Shown here in pieces: positions 1 to 7,887 of a stretch of DNA of 64,000 nucleotides; position 1 is the stretch's first letter; each line of letters opens with the position of its first letter. Source of the stretch: Prado023 sp964418695 (lineage in GTDB: Bacteria; Actinomycetota; Actinomycetes; S36-B12; CAIYMF01); contig CAYQMN010000015.1 of the NCBI GenBank assembly GCA_964418695.1, positions 1-64,000 of the forward strand. Reading direction: 5' to 3'. A program made the position numbers and the translations under genes. The notes under the pieces are model-generated. The model saw nothing but the letters and a program-made list of their open reading frames with translations, was not told the origin of the DNA and searched no databases.

Positions 1-2
1 AC

Positions 3-170
3 ATGCCCCGATCAAACCGGGCAGACGTGCTCACCCAATGGAGACACGCCCTAGCACTCAGCGCTGGCAGCCACTACACGTGGCGCGTCCGCATCGACAA
101 CGACGACAGCCGCCAGTGGGCGGTGTCGTTCTTCGTGTCGGGACCGCAGGGTGACGTGGTGATCGGCTAG
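3..170 (+). CDS. Hypothetical 55-residue ORF, possibly the end of a gene cut by the window edge
   Basis: The frame opens at an ATG three bases from the window edge and ends with TAG. The product would begin MPRSNRADVLTQ and end SGPQGDVVIG. No domain is recognised. The frame is still open at the left edge, so this is either a small gene or the C-terminal end of a longer gene starting outside the window; which one cannot be decided here. Several codons (AGA, CTA, TCA) are rarer than those of the neighbours, so it may be poorly expressed, transferred, or not coding. Confidence 0.3.
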   Translation: MPRSNRADVLTQWRHALALSAGSHYTWRVRIDNDDSRQWAVSFFVSGPQGDVVIG

Positions 171-239
171 GGCGGGCCGCCCTTGCTGGGCGAGCTCGTG
201 CCACCCTGGCTGCTGCGCCGGAATCGTCGGGAGGCAGGC

Positions 240-1286
240 ATGCGCGTGAGCGACCTCGAGTTCGGACTGGACACGTTCGGTGACATCACCGTGGACGAGT
301 CCGGGCGCCCGGAGCCGGCGGGGCGGGTGATCCGCAACATCGTCGACCAGGCGGTGCTGGCCGACTCGCTGGGCGTCGAGCACTTCAGCGTCGGCGAGCA
401 TCATCGCGACGACTTCGCGGTCTCGGCACCGGACATGGTGCTGGCCGGGATCGCCTCCCGGACCAGCCGGATCACCCTGGGCACCGCGGTGACGGTGCTG
501 TCCACCGACGACCCGGTGCGGGTGTACGAGCGGTTCGCGATCCTCGACGGGCTCTCGCGCGGGCGCGCCGAGATCACCGCCGGGCGCGGCTCGTTCACCG
601 AGTCGTTCCCGCTGTTCGGGTACTCGCTGGCCGACTACGACGTGCTCTTCGAGGAGAAGGTGGCGCTGCTGGTCGAGCTGACGAAGGAGCGGCCCGTCAC
701 CTGGGAGGGGACCACGCGGACCCCGCTGGCCGACCAGTCGGTGTACCCGCGCACCGAGCGCGGCGGCATCCCGGTGCGGGTCGGGGTCGGCGGGACGCCC
801 GAGTCGGTGGTGCGCGCGGCGCGGCTGGGCGTGCCGATGGCGCTGGCCATCATCGGCGGGGACCCGGTCCGGTTCGAGCCGTTCGCGCGGCTGTACGAGG
901 CGGCGTTGGCGGACTTCGACCGCCCCCGGCTGCCGCTGTCGATCCACTCGCCCGGGCACATCGCCGAGACCGACCAGGCTGCGGCCGACGAGCTGTGGCC
1001 CCACTACCAGGCGTCGTTCGGGCGGATCGGCCGGGAGCGGGGCTGGCCGCCGCGCAGTCGGGCCCAGTACGACGAGGAGGTCCGTGCCGGCGCGCTGTGC
1101 GTGGGCTCGCCGGAGACCGTCGCGCGCAAGATCGCCCGGACCCTCGGCGCGCTGGGGGCGCAGCGGTTCGACCTCAAGTACTCCAACGGCGGGCTCCCGC
1201 ACGACAGCCTCATGCGCTCGATCCACCTGTACGCGACCGAGGTCGCCCCGCGGGTCCGCGAGCTGCTGGCGCAGGGCGCGGACTGA
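240..1286 (+). CDS. LLM-class flavin-dependent oxidoreductase (luciferase-like)
   Basis: The 348-residue product has the bacterial luciferase-like TIM-barrel fold of F420- or FMN-dependent monooxygenases. The sequence shows the typical GEHHRDDF motif near residue 50, the VYERFAILDGLSRGRAEI segment near 100, GGTPESVVRAARLG near 185, and SNGGLPHD near the C-terminus, all recurrent in the family. ATG 240 was chosen over an in-frame upstream start because GGGAGG lies 5 nt before it and because the flavin domain starts immediately afterwards. The substrate cannot be read from sequence. It is monocistronic and convergent with the starch hydrolase, with only 15 bp between the two stop codons. Family assignment is secure; whether the cofactor is FMN or F420 is not resolved. 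Confidence 0.9.
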   Translation: MRVSDLEFGLDTFGDITVDESGRPEPAGRVIRNIVDQAVLADSLGVEHFSVGEHHRDDFAVSAPDMVLAGIASRTSRITLGTAVTVLSTDDPVRVYERFAILDGLSRGRAEITAGRGSFTESFPLFGYSLADYDVLFEEKVALLVELTKERPVTWEGTTRTPLADQSVYPRTERGGIPVRVGVGGTPESVVRAARLGVPMALAIIGGDPVRFEPFARLYEAALADFDRPRLPLSIHSPGHIAETDQAAADELWPHYQASFGRIGRERGWPPRSRAQYDEEVRAGALCVGSPETVARKIARTLGALGAQRFDLKYSNGGLPHDSLMRSIHLYATEVAPRVRELLAQGAD

Positions 1287-1301
1287 TCCGCGGGGGCCGG
1301 C

Positions 1302-4300
1302 TCAGTTGCCGCAGGGGGCCACGTTGCGCCAGTTGCCGACCGTGTCGGCGACCTGCTGCTGGCCGCTGCCGCCGTAGGTGAGGGTGAGCGTCCGGTCGCT
1401 GATCTCGGCGCAGGTGCCCGCTTCCTTCTCGACGTGCTCCCAGTCGGCCAGCGCGTACTTGTAGTGCAGCTGGGTGTTCTCCTTGCCGGTCAGCGTGATC
1501 TGCCAGGTCGTCGCGTCGACCCGGGTCAGCGGTGTCCCGGCCGGATCCCACTGCGGATGCCCGCCGTCCAGCTGGTCCAGCGTGCCGGCGATGTTGACCG
1601 GGCGCCCCGTGTCGTCGGTGCTGGCCGGGACGGTGACGGTGAGCGTCACCGACATCTGTCGCCGATCGGCGACCGCCTGCACGACGTCGGACGGGCTGGA
1701 GACGTTGAGCGACGAGTCGATCGCTCGCACGCGGTATCGGTACGTGGCGCCCTCGGTGACGGTCGAGTCGACGAAGGTCGTGGCGTCGACCCGGCCCACC
1801 GAGGCGAACGAGCCGGAGCCCGTCGCCCGCTCCACCTGGTAGCGCGCGACGTCGGCGTCGCCGGGGGCGGTCCAGGCCAGGGACACCTCGGACGGTCCGG
1901 CGCCGGTGACCTCCAGGCCGGTCGGGGCCGCGGGCGCGGTGGTGTCCGAGCTCGCGGTGACCGTCAACGTGCCGGCCTGTCGCGACGAGTACCCGTTGCG
2001 GCTGCCGTCCAGGTCGGCGTAGACCCAGTCGCGACCGCCGGTGGTCGTGAACCGGTAGGCGTAGTCGTAGCTGCCCGTGGCCTCGGGCAGCAAGGTCGCC
2101 TGGAACTCGTCGCTGCCCGCGACATCGGCGCCGAAGGTCGCGTCGACCCACGTCCACGAGGTGTCGCGCGCGGGGTTGGAGCGGTCCGGCCCGTAGCCGA
2201 GCTGGGCGACCAGCGTGGGCGTCGCGCCCGGCTGCGAGCTGAGTCCGTCGATCCGGACCTGCCCGTACACCGGGTCGGTGGGGGTGACCGCGCTGATCGT
2301 GTGGGTCAGGGTGGCCGGCCGGTCCACGATCGCGGACTTGATCGCGTAGTGCGGGAGCGCGACCACCTCCGCCGACGGTGCGCCGAGGTTGGCCGCACGG
2401 TCGCGCGCGCGGACCACGACGTGCACCGGCTGGCCGGGAGCCAGCCCCTCGATCGTGTACGAGCGGCCCTTGACCGGGGTGTCGTTGACCGGCAGGTACC
2501 CGCCGCCACTGACCGGGCTGACCAGCACGTCGTAGCCCGCGGCGCCGCCGACCGGCTTCCACGAGACGCGCACCGACGTGGTGCCCTCGTCGGCCACCGT
2601 CAGGTGCTTGGGCGCGCGCGGACCGCGCAGGTCCACGCGATCGGCGACCAGCACCACCGCGCCGTGCGCGGGCACGCCGGTGGTGACCGCGCCGTCGGTC
2701 ACGGTCACCGAGCCGGCCGTCCCCCCCACGGTGAAGCCGACGCGAAGCCGGGTCCCGTCGGGCAGGTAGCCGGCCACCGGCACCGTCACCGAGGCGGCCG
2801 CGTCGCTGCGGTTCACCAGCACGATCGCCGCGTCCTTGCCGGTGGCTCGGCCCAGGGCGACCGTTCCGGCGGCGTCGTCGGCGAGCAGCACCCGCAGGTC
2901 ACCCTCGCGCAGCGCGGGAGTGTGCGCGCGCAGCTTGGCCAGCGCCGTGTAGTGCCGCTGCATCGTCTGGCCCAGCGAGCCGCCCTGGTCCGACCACGGG
3001 TAGGCCCGGCGGTCGTCGGGGTCGTCCGCGCCGGTCACACCGATCTCGTCGCCGTAGTAGACGGTCGGGGCGCCGGGCATCGCGAACTGCAGCAGCGACG
3101 CCAGCTGGGTGGCGCGTACGCCGGCGGCCACGTTGGTCGGGTTCAGCTCCTTGTCCGCCGGGTTCTCCTGCCCCGGGGTCAGCGTCCAGCGCAGACGCGC
3201 GGTGTCGTGACTGTCCAGCAGGTTCATCGCCGAGTAGAGGACCGCATCGGGGTAGTCCTCGCGCAGCGAGGCGACCCGGTTGCCGAACTCGGTGGGGGAG
3301 ATGATCCGCCCGCTGTCCGGGAAGCCCTTGCTGTCGAACGGCCCGGGCGCCAGCAGCCCGAGGACCGCATCGCGCAGCCGGTAGTTCATCGTCGTGTCGG
3401 CCCGGTCGCCGCGCAGGTTGCGCATGAGCGCCGAGTCCTTCTGCCAGGTCTCGCTGACGATCAGGGCATCCTTCGAGGCCTTCTTGACCACCTCGCGGAA
3501 CGTCTCCCAGTACCCGTCGGGGAACGACGCGTCGCCCATCACGTCCATCCGCCAGCCGGCCGCCCCGGCCTTGAGCCACTTCCGGGCGATGGAGTCCTTC
3601 GAGGTCAGGAAGTACTTCTGCACCTCGGCCACGGACTTGTCGAGCACCGGGATCGAGTCGAAGCCGAACCAGCCGTCGTAGTAGGTGTCCTCGCCGCCGG
3701 GGGTGGACGGGGCGCAGGTCCCGGTCTCGCCGGCCGCGGGCTTGCGGAAGGTGAACCACGAGCGGTACGGCGAGGTCGCCGACTCGCAGGCCCCGACCGT
3801 CGGGTAGTGGTGGTAGCGGTCGAAGAACGGGCTGTCGCTGGACAGATGGTTGAACACCCCGTCCAGGATCAGCCGCATCCCGCGCTGCTTGGCGTGCTTG
3901 ACCAGGTTGTCGAAGTCCTTCTGGGTGCCGAAGTAGGGGTCGACCTTCGTGTAGTCCTGCGTGTCGTAGCCGTGGTTGCTGCCCGAGTCGAAGATCGGGT
4001 TCAGGTAGATCGTGCTGATCCCCAGCGCCTTGAGCTGGTCGAGCTTGGCGTCGATGCCCGCCAGATCGCCGCCCTGGTAGTCACGGCCGCGGGGCTGCTC
4101 CAGATCGGCGACGGTCGGGGTCGGGTCGCCGTAGCGCCACGGGCAGGTGGTGGTGGTCGCGCCGACGTAGTTGCGGCAGAAGCCCTCGGGCTTGCTGCCC
4201 CAGGCCGTGGCGATCACCGGGTCGTCGTAGCGGACGTCGCCGGTGCGTGGGTCGTTGGCGGTCGAGCCGTTGCCGAAGCGGTCAGGGAAGATCTGGTAGA

Positions 4301-5480
4301 TCACCGCGTCCTTGGCCCAGGCCGGCGCGGTGAAGCCCTTGACGTGGACGGTCAGCGCCCAGCTGTGGTCGACCTGGTCGTCGCTGGGCTTGCCCAGGCC
4401 CCCGTCCAGCGCCGCGGTGTCGTCGGCGTAGTAGACGGTCTTGGTCCCGTCGGTCACGATGAACCGGTACCAGAGGTTGTCGGCCTTCTTGTTCGGCAGC
4501 GTGACGGCCCAGTAGTCGCAGGTCTGGTCCTCCAGCCCGGTCTGCCGGCAGGTGACGTCGGTGGCCTCGCGGGTCATCGCAAGCAGCGACTGGCCGGCGC
4601 CGCGCTGGCTGTAGAGGCGCAGCCGCACCCCGGTCACGTCGTCGTGGAACGTGCGCAGCCGAAGGGTCACCGAGGTGCCGGCCGCCACCGCCCCGCCGGG
4701 GGTCCGGTACAGGGTGTCGCGCGAGTCGTGTCGCAGGCCGTCCCACTGGACGTTGTCGCTGCCGCCCGGGGTGCCTGCGCCGGTGGCCGCGACGGTCAGC
4801 ACGTGGGTCGCGGCGACGTAGCTGAAGGTGACGGTCTGGCCGTCGGTGACCGTGAAGGGGATGTTGTCGCCGCCGGGCGTGCCGTCCTGGCCGTAGTTCT
4901 CGTCCCAGCCCTCGTCGATCGCGGCCTTCGTCTCGTAGCTGCCGGCCGGGATCCCGGTGGTCGCCAGCGTGTAGGTGCCGTCGCCGTCGGGGTCCTGCAG
5001 CCAGGAGCGCAGGCAGTCGGGCTGCCAGTCGCCCGAGCAGCCCAGCTCCTCCTGGAAGCTGCCCGCGGCGGTGACGATGGTCGAGCCGACGCTGTCGGTC
5101 ACCCAGTGCGTGGCGTCCTGGTAGTAGAAGCGCACGGTCGTGGGGCTGGCCAGGGTGAGCGTGATGTTGTCGCCGCCGGGCTGGGCGTGGGCGCCGTAGT
5201 TGACGTCCCAGGAGCCGTCGAGCGCGGCCTTGTACTCCCAGGTGCCGGCGGGCACGTCGAACGTTGCCTGCCACACGTCGTCGGCGGCGTCGTAGGTCAG
5301 CTCAGTGGCCGCGCAGCCGGGGTCCCAGTCGCCGCCGCACCCCAGCTCGGACTGCAGGCTCCCGGCGATGGTCACCGTGGTGGCGCCCGGGGCCGCAGCT
5401 GCCGGAGCCAGGGGCGTGAGTACGCCGATCACCAGCAGAATCGCCGTGACCAGACCGACTCGGGGCATCCGTCGCTTCAT
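1302..5480 (-). CDS. Secreted multidomain GH13 alpha-glucan hydrolase (amylopullulanase/neopullulanase-like)
   Basis: This 1392-residue secreted enzyme should hydrolyse starch or pullulan outside the cell. A signal peptide covers about residues 1-30 (AILLVIGVL core, APAAAA cleavage region). Two pullulanase-type X25 modules follow (about 33-130 and 134-231, each with GDNI near its end), then a CBM34-like segment (about 242-385) and the GH13 barrel (about 388-870). Catalytic residues are Asp646 in GWRMD, Glu677 in IVSETW and Asp759 in LLDSHDT; the NHGYDTQDY segment is at 502-510. The C-terminal part holds two Fn3 domains (about 956-1042 and 1182-1272) around a beta domain, and a CBM20-like starch-binding domain (about 1276-1390). 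GGGAGG precedes the ATG by 6 nt. The YNWGYDP signature of type I pullulanase is absent, so an amylopullulanase or neopullulanase activity is inferred. Confidence 0.93.
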   Translation of the reverse strand: MKRRMPRVGLVTAILLVIGVLTPLAPAAAAPGATTVTIAGSLQSELGCGGDWDPGCAATELTYDAADDVWQATFDVPAGTWEYKAALDGSWDVNYGAHAQPGGDNITLTLASPTTVRFYYQDATHWVTDSVGSTIVTAAGSFQEELGCSGDWQPDCLRSWLQDPDGDGTYTLATTGIPAGSYETKAAIDEGWDENYGQDGTPGGDNIPFTVTDGQTVTFSYVAATHVLTVAATGAGTPGGSDNVQWDGLRHDSRDTLYRTPGGAVAAGTSVTLRLRTFHDDVTGVRLRLYSQRGAGQSLLAMTREATDVTCRQTGLEDQTCDYWAVTLPNKKADNLWYRFIVTDGTKTVYYADDTAALDGGLGKPSDDQVDHSWALTVHVKGFTAPAWAKDAVIYQIFPDRFGNGSTANDPRTGDVRYDDPVIATAWGSKPEGFCRNYVGATTTTCPWRYGDPTPTVADLEQPRGRDYQGGDLAGIDAKLDQLKALGISTIYLNPIFDSGSNHGYDTQDYTKVDPYFGTQKDFDNLVKHAKQRGMRLILDGVFNHLSSDSPFFDRYHHYPTVGACESATSPYRSWFTFRKPAAGETGTCAPSTPGGEDTYYDGWFGFDSIPVLDKSVAEVQKYFLTSKDSIARKWLKAGAAGWRMDVMGDASFPDGYWETFREVVKKASKDALIVSETWQKDSALMRNLRGDRADTTMNYRLRDAVLGLLAPGPFDSKGFPDSGRIISPTEFGNRVASLREDYPDAVLYSAMNLLDSHDTARLRWTLTPGQENPADKELNPTNVAAGVRATQLASLLQFAMPGAPTVYYGDEIGVTGADDPDDRRAYPWSDQGGSLGQTMQRHYTALAKLRAHTPALREGDLRVLLADDAAGTVALGRATGKDAAIVLVNRSDAAASVTVPVAGYLPDGTRLRVGFTVGGTAGSVTVTDGAVTTGVPAHGAVVLVADRVDLRGPRAPKHLTVADEGTTSVRVSWKPVGGAAGYDVLVSPVSGGGYLPVNDTPVKGRSYTIEGLAPGQPVHVVVRARDRAANLGAPSAEVVALPHYAIKSAIVDRPATLTHTISAVTPTDPVYGQVRIDGLSSQPGATPTLVAQLGYGPDRSNPARDTSWTWVDATFGADVAGSDEFQATLLPEATGSYDYAYRFTTTGGRDWVYADLDGSRNGYSSRQAGTLTVTASSDTTAPAAPTGLEVTGAGPSEVSLAWTAPGDADVARYQVERATGSGSFASVGRVDATTFVDSTVTEGATYRYRVRAIDSSLNVSSPSDVVQAVADRRQMSVTLTVTVPASTDDTGRPVNIAGTLDQLDGGHPQWDPAGTPLTRVDATTWQITLTGKENTQLHYKYALADWEHVEKEAGTCAEISDRTLTLTYGGSGQQQVADTVGNWRNVAPCGN

Positions 5481-5569
5481 GTCGCCTCCCGTGCCCTCGC
5501 GACGCTACTGCGCCGGCCCGCACCGACTCAATGCCCGCGCGGCAGGAATGGCCGGCGGGGCAGGAACGG

Positions 5570-6862
5570 TCAGCGCGGGACCGTGTACTTCCCGCCCAGG
5601 TAGACCGACTGCAGGCAGCGGCTCTGCGGGTCGGTCTCGCCGGCCAGCGTGCCCGGCTGCCGGCACTGGACCGACATCGTCACGTTGCTGTCCTCGTCGA
5701 CCACGATCGGCGTCACCCAGTGGTAGTCCAGCGAGCGGAAGTTCTCCAGCGCCAGCTGCAGCACCGGGTCGCCGTTGACCTGCAGCGTCAGCACGCCGAA
5801 GTCGCCCTGCTGGTTCTCGAAGACCACGTCGGTGATCTGCATCTTGGCGCCACTGCCCACGGAGAACGGGTCGCTGGTGCCGGTGGCGCCCTTGGCGGTG
5901 GTCAGGTTCAGCCGCTCCGTGCGCGGGTTCGTGGTCACCTTGGGTGCGGGATTCCCGGCGCTGTCTGCGGCGTCCTTGGCCGAGTCCTCGGCGCTGCTCG
6001 CGGCCTGGTCCGCGGCCCCGGCGGCCCCGCCGGCCGACTCCGCGGCCTTGCCGGCGTCGGTGGCCGCATCCTGGGCCTTGGCGACCTCGGGGGCGACCGC
6101 GTCCTTGGCGGCGCTGGCGATGATCGGCTTGAACAGCAGGAACCACAGGGCCGCCAGGAGCAGCAGCAGCGCGAGCAGCGCGGCCAGCGCCTTCCAGAAC
6201 CACTTCGGGACGCGCGGCTCCTGCAGGTGCGTGGCGTCCAGCGTGACCGGCTCGCCCTCCTCCGGGGTGACGACCACCTGGAACGGATGGGTCCGGTTGG
6301 GGCCACGCCAGAAGCCCTGCTGGGGCTTCACCGCCACGGAGGCGAACTTCGCCTCGCCCGGCGGAATCTCCAGGGCCTGCGGCCGGGCCTCGAAGGACAG
6401 CGCGTTCGAGCCGTCCTGGCCCTTGACCAGGGCGTTGATCGTGGTGTTGCCGCGGTTGTCGATGGCCAGGTCGTGCACCGCGCCGCGGCGGCCCCGGCTG
6501 GTCCTCGGGATCAGCTCGGCGGTGGTCTCCTGGTAGGGCAGGACCGTGACGGTGGACTCCTGGGTGACCGACTCGGCCGGGAACTCGGTGGGCGTCACCT
6601 TGACCGCGATCGGGAAGTCGCCGGACCCGACCTCGGCCCCGCGCGGCACCATGACGGTCACGGTCGCCGAGCCTTCGGTGCCCGGGTACAGGTTCAGCGT
6701 CGCCGGCTCCACGCGGGCATGGCCAGCCAGCGCGCCCAGCGCCTCGAGGGTGTAGGCCATCACCAGGTCGCCGGTGTTGCGCACCGAGACGGTCAGGATC
6801 GCGGGCTCCGCGCCGGGGAGGTGGGGTCCGGCCGGGCCCTGCAGGGTCACCACGGTCTTCAT
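5570..6862 (-). CDS. COG1470-like single-pass membrane protein, eCIS-associated type
   Basis: The 430-residue protein has two immunoglobulin-like beta domains in its N-terminal half (about 1-215; NTGDLVMAYTLE and NRGNTTINALVKG are typical of the COG1470/NPCBM-associated fold). One transmembrane helix follows (about 228-248, rich in Leu and Ala), then an Ala-rich, probably coiled stretch (about 250-300) and a C-terminal beta domain with two Cys. There is no signal peptide. If the positive residues before the helix are cytoplasmic, the N-terminal half is inside and the C-terminal domain outside. Proteins of this shape, annotated as hydrolytic proteins, occur in Streptomyces contractile-injection loci; that link is from general knowledge. 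No catalytic residues are visible. It is divergent from the LuxR regulator and has GAGGAGAG before the ATG. Confidence 0.8.
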   Translation of the reverse strand: MKTVVTLQGPAGPHLPGAEPAILTVSVRNTGDLVMAYTLEALGALAGHARVEPATLNLYPGTEGSATVTVMVPRGAEVGSGDFPIAVKVTPTEFPAESVTQESTVTVLPYQETTAELIPRTSRGRRGAVHDLAIDNRGNTTINALVKGQDGSNALSFEARPQALEIPPGEAKFASVAVKPQQGFWRGPNRTHPFQVVVTPEEGEPVTLDATHLQEPRVPKWFWKALAALLALLLLLAALWFLLFKPIIASAAKDAVAPEVAKAQDAATDAGKAAESAGGAAGAADQAASSAEDSAKDAADSAGNPAPKVTTNPRTERLNLTTAKGATGTSDPFSVGSGAKMQITDVVFENQQGDFGVLTLQVNGDPVLQLALENFRSLDYHWVTPIVVDEDSNVTMSVQCRQPGTLAGETDPQSRCLQSVYLGGKYTVPR

Positions 6863-6989
6863 GCGTCTCTCCTCAGCTCGGCCCGTGCCGCCAAAGGCGG
6901 GTGGACCGTGGGCGGTCCGGCCAGGCCGGGCAGCCGACGTGGCGGCGACGCTAGTCGGGACGGGCGCCCCGAGGTCGGCCGAAGAAGCC

Positions 6990-7020
6990 GTCCAACGGGC
7001 AGTCTCCTTGCCCGTTGGAC
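6990..7020. promoter_or_regulatory. Perfect 12-bp inverted repeat between divergent genes, candidate operator
   Basis: GTCCAACGGGCA at 6990-7001 is repeated exactly inverted at 7009-7020, with a 7-bp spacer. It sits in the 290-bp divergent region between the membrane protein and the LuxR regulator, where a regulator site is expected. The half-site core TTGCCCGTYGG recurs in direct orientation at 7074-7084. No T-run follows, and its position upstream of both genes argues against a terminator. Confidence 0.55.
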
Positions 7021-7073
7021 TCTTGATCGGTCATCGTCTGGCCGATTGCGCCACACTGGCCGTGCACACCCGT

Positions 7074-7089
7074 TTGCCCGTCGGGGCAA
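7074..7089. promoter_or_regulatory. Second candidate operator, inverted repeat sharing the same half-site
   Basis: TTGCCC (7074-7079) and GGGCAA (7084-7089) form an inverted repeat with a 4-bp spacer. The strand reads TTGCCCGTCGG, one base different from the half-site of the 6990-7020 palindrome. It lies 64 bp upstream of the LuxR regulator start, consistent with autoregulation, which is inference. Confidence 0.4.
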
Positions 7090-7152
7090 GCGGGCCAGCC
7101 TCAGCAGGGTGCCCGGCCACGTAGGCGCAGCGGCACCGCGAGAGGAGAGCCG

Positions 7153-7776
7153 ATGGATCGTGTGGCCGTACTCGTGAAGGCAGCAGATCCGATCTCCCAA
7201 GCCGGCGTAGTCGCTCAGCTGCGTGCCAGCTCCGAAGTCGTCGTGATCCCCGAGGAGCAGGACGGGCACCAGCAGGTCAGCGTGGTCGTGGCCGACGAGG
7301 TGGACGAGGACGCCGCACGCGTGCTGCGCGCGGTCTCCCACAACGGGGCCTGCCGGACCGTCCTGATCGTGACCCGGATCGACGACAGCGCCCTGGTGAA
7401 GGCCGTGGAGGCCGGTGTGGTGGGCATCGTGCGCCGCAGCGAGGCGCACACCAGCCACCTGGTCTCGGTGGTCGTCGCGTCCGCCCGCGGCGACGGTGCC
7501 GTGCCGGCGGACCTGCTCGGCCGGCTGCTGGTCCAGGTCGGTCGGCTGCAGCGCCAGGTGCTGGCACCGCGGGGCCTGGCCTTCGCCGGCCTGGCTCAGC
7601 GCGAGATTGACGTCCTGCGCCTGGTGGCCGACGGGTTCGACACTGCGGAGATCGCGGTGCAGCTGTCCTACTCCGAGCGGACCGTGAAGAACGTCCTGCA
7701 CGACATCACCAGCCGCATGCAGCTGCGCAACCGCTCGCAGGCCGTCGCCTACGCCATTCGGGAGGGGTTGATCTAG
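7153..7776 (+). CDS. LuxR/NarL-type transcriptional regulator with a divergent receiver-like domain
   Basis: The 207-residue protein has a C-terminal LuxR-type helix-turn-helix (about 145-207; LAQREIDVLRLVADG and SERTVKNVLHDI are canonical). The N-terminal about 120 residues have receiver-like alternation, but the usual acidic pair is reduced to one Asp (Asp12) and only Asp48, in VVVADEV, can stand for the phosphorylated residue. Phosphorylation is therefore doubtful. No histidine kinase is adjacent. The ATG is preceded by GAGAGGAGAG. It is divergent from the membrane protein and just upstream of the secreted PD40 protein, DUF4255 and AAA+ genes, so it probably controls this locus. Inverted repeats at 6990-7020, 7074-7089 and 7797-7824 are candidate binding sites. 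Confidence 0.85.
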   Translation: MDRVAVLVKAADPISQAGVVAQLRASSEVVVIPEEQDGHQQVSVVVADEVDEDAARVLRAVSHNGACRTVLIVTRIDDSALVKAVEAGVVGIVRRSEAHTSHLVSVVVASARGDGAVPADLLGRLLVQVGRLQRQVLAPRGLAFAGLAQREIDVLRLVADGFDTAEIAVQLSYSERTVKNVLHDITSRMQLRNRSQAVAYAIREGLI

Positions 7777-7796
7777 AAGGGCGTGGCACACTACCG

Positions 7797-7824
7797 CCAC
7801 TTGTGGCCGTAGGCTCACAAGTGG
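7797..7824. promoter_or_regulatory. 9-bp inverted repeat enclosing a -10-like box, upstream of the PD40 gene
   Basis: CCACTTGTG (7797-7805) and CACAAGTGG (7816-7824) are perfect inverted arms. The 10-bp spacer contains TAGGCT (7810-7815), a plausible -10 hexamer for the gene starting at 7888. The element is 20 bp past the regulator's stop codon, so it could instead be a terminator hairpin, but there is no T-run. An operator overlapping the promoter is my preferred reading. Confidence 0.4.
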
Positions 7825-7887
7825 TAGACGACACGCGGGGCGTGCGGGCGCTCCACGGGCGGGCCGTAGGCCGGGTAGGGGCAGGCG

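Noticed and set aside
1434..5603. A 1389-codon open frame antisense to the starch hydrolase
   Set aside because: It is a GC-driven shadow: composition is Arg/Gly/Val-rich without domains, whereas the opposite strand has a signal peptide, catalytic residues and repeats. Similar long antisense frames occur opposite the PD40, sdhA, transketolase and surface-protein genes and were rejected for the same reason.
6990..7020. The 12-bp inverted repeat as a terminator
   Set aside because: It lies upstream of two divergent starts rather than after a gene and has no T-run.
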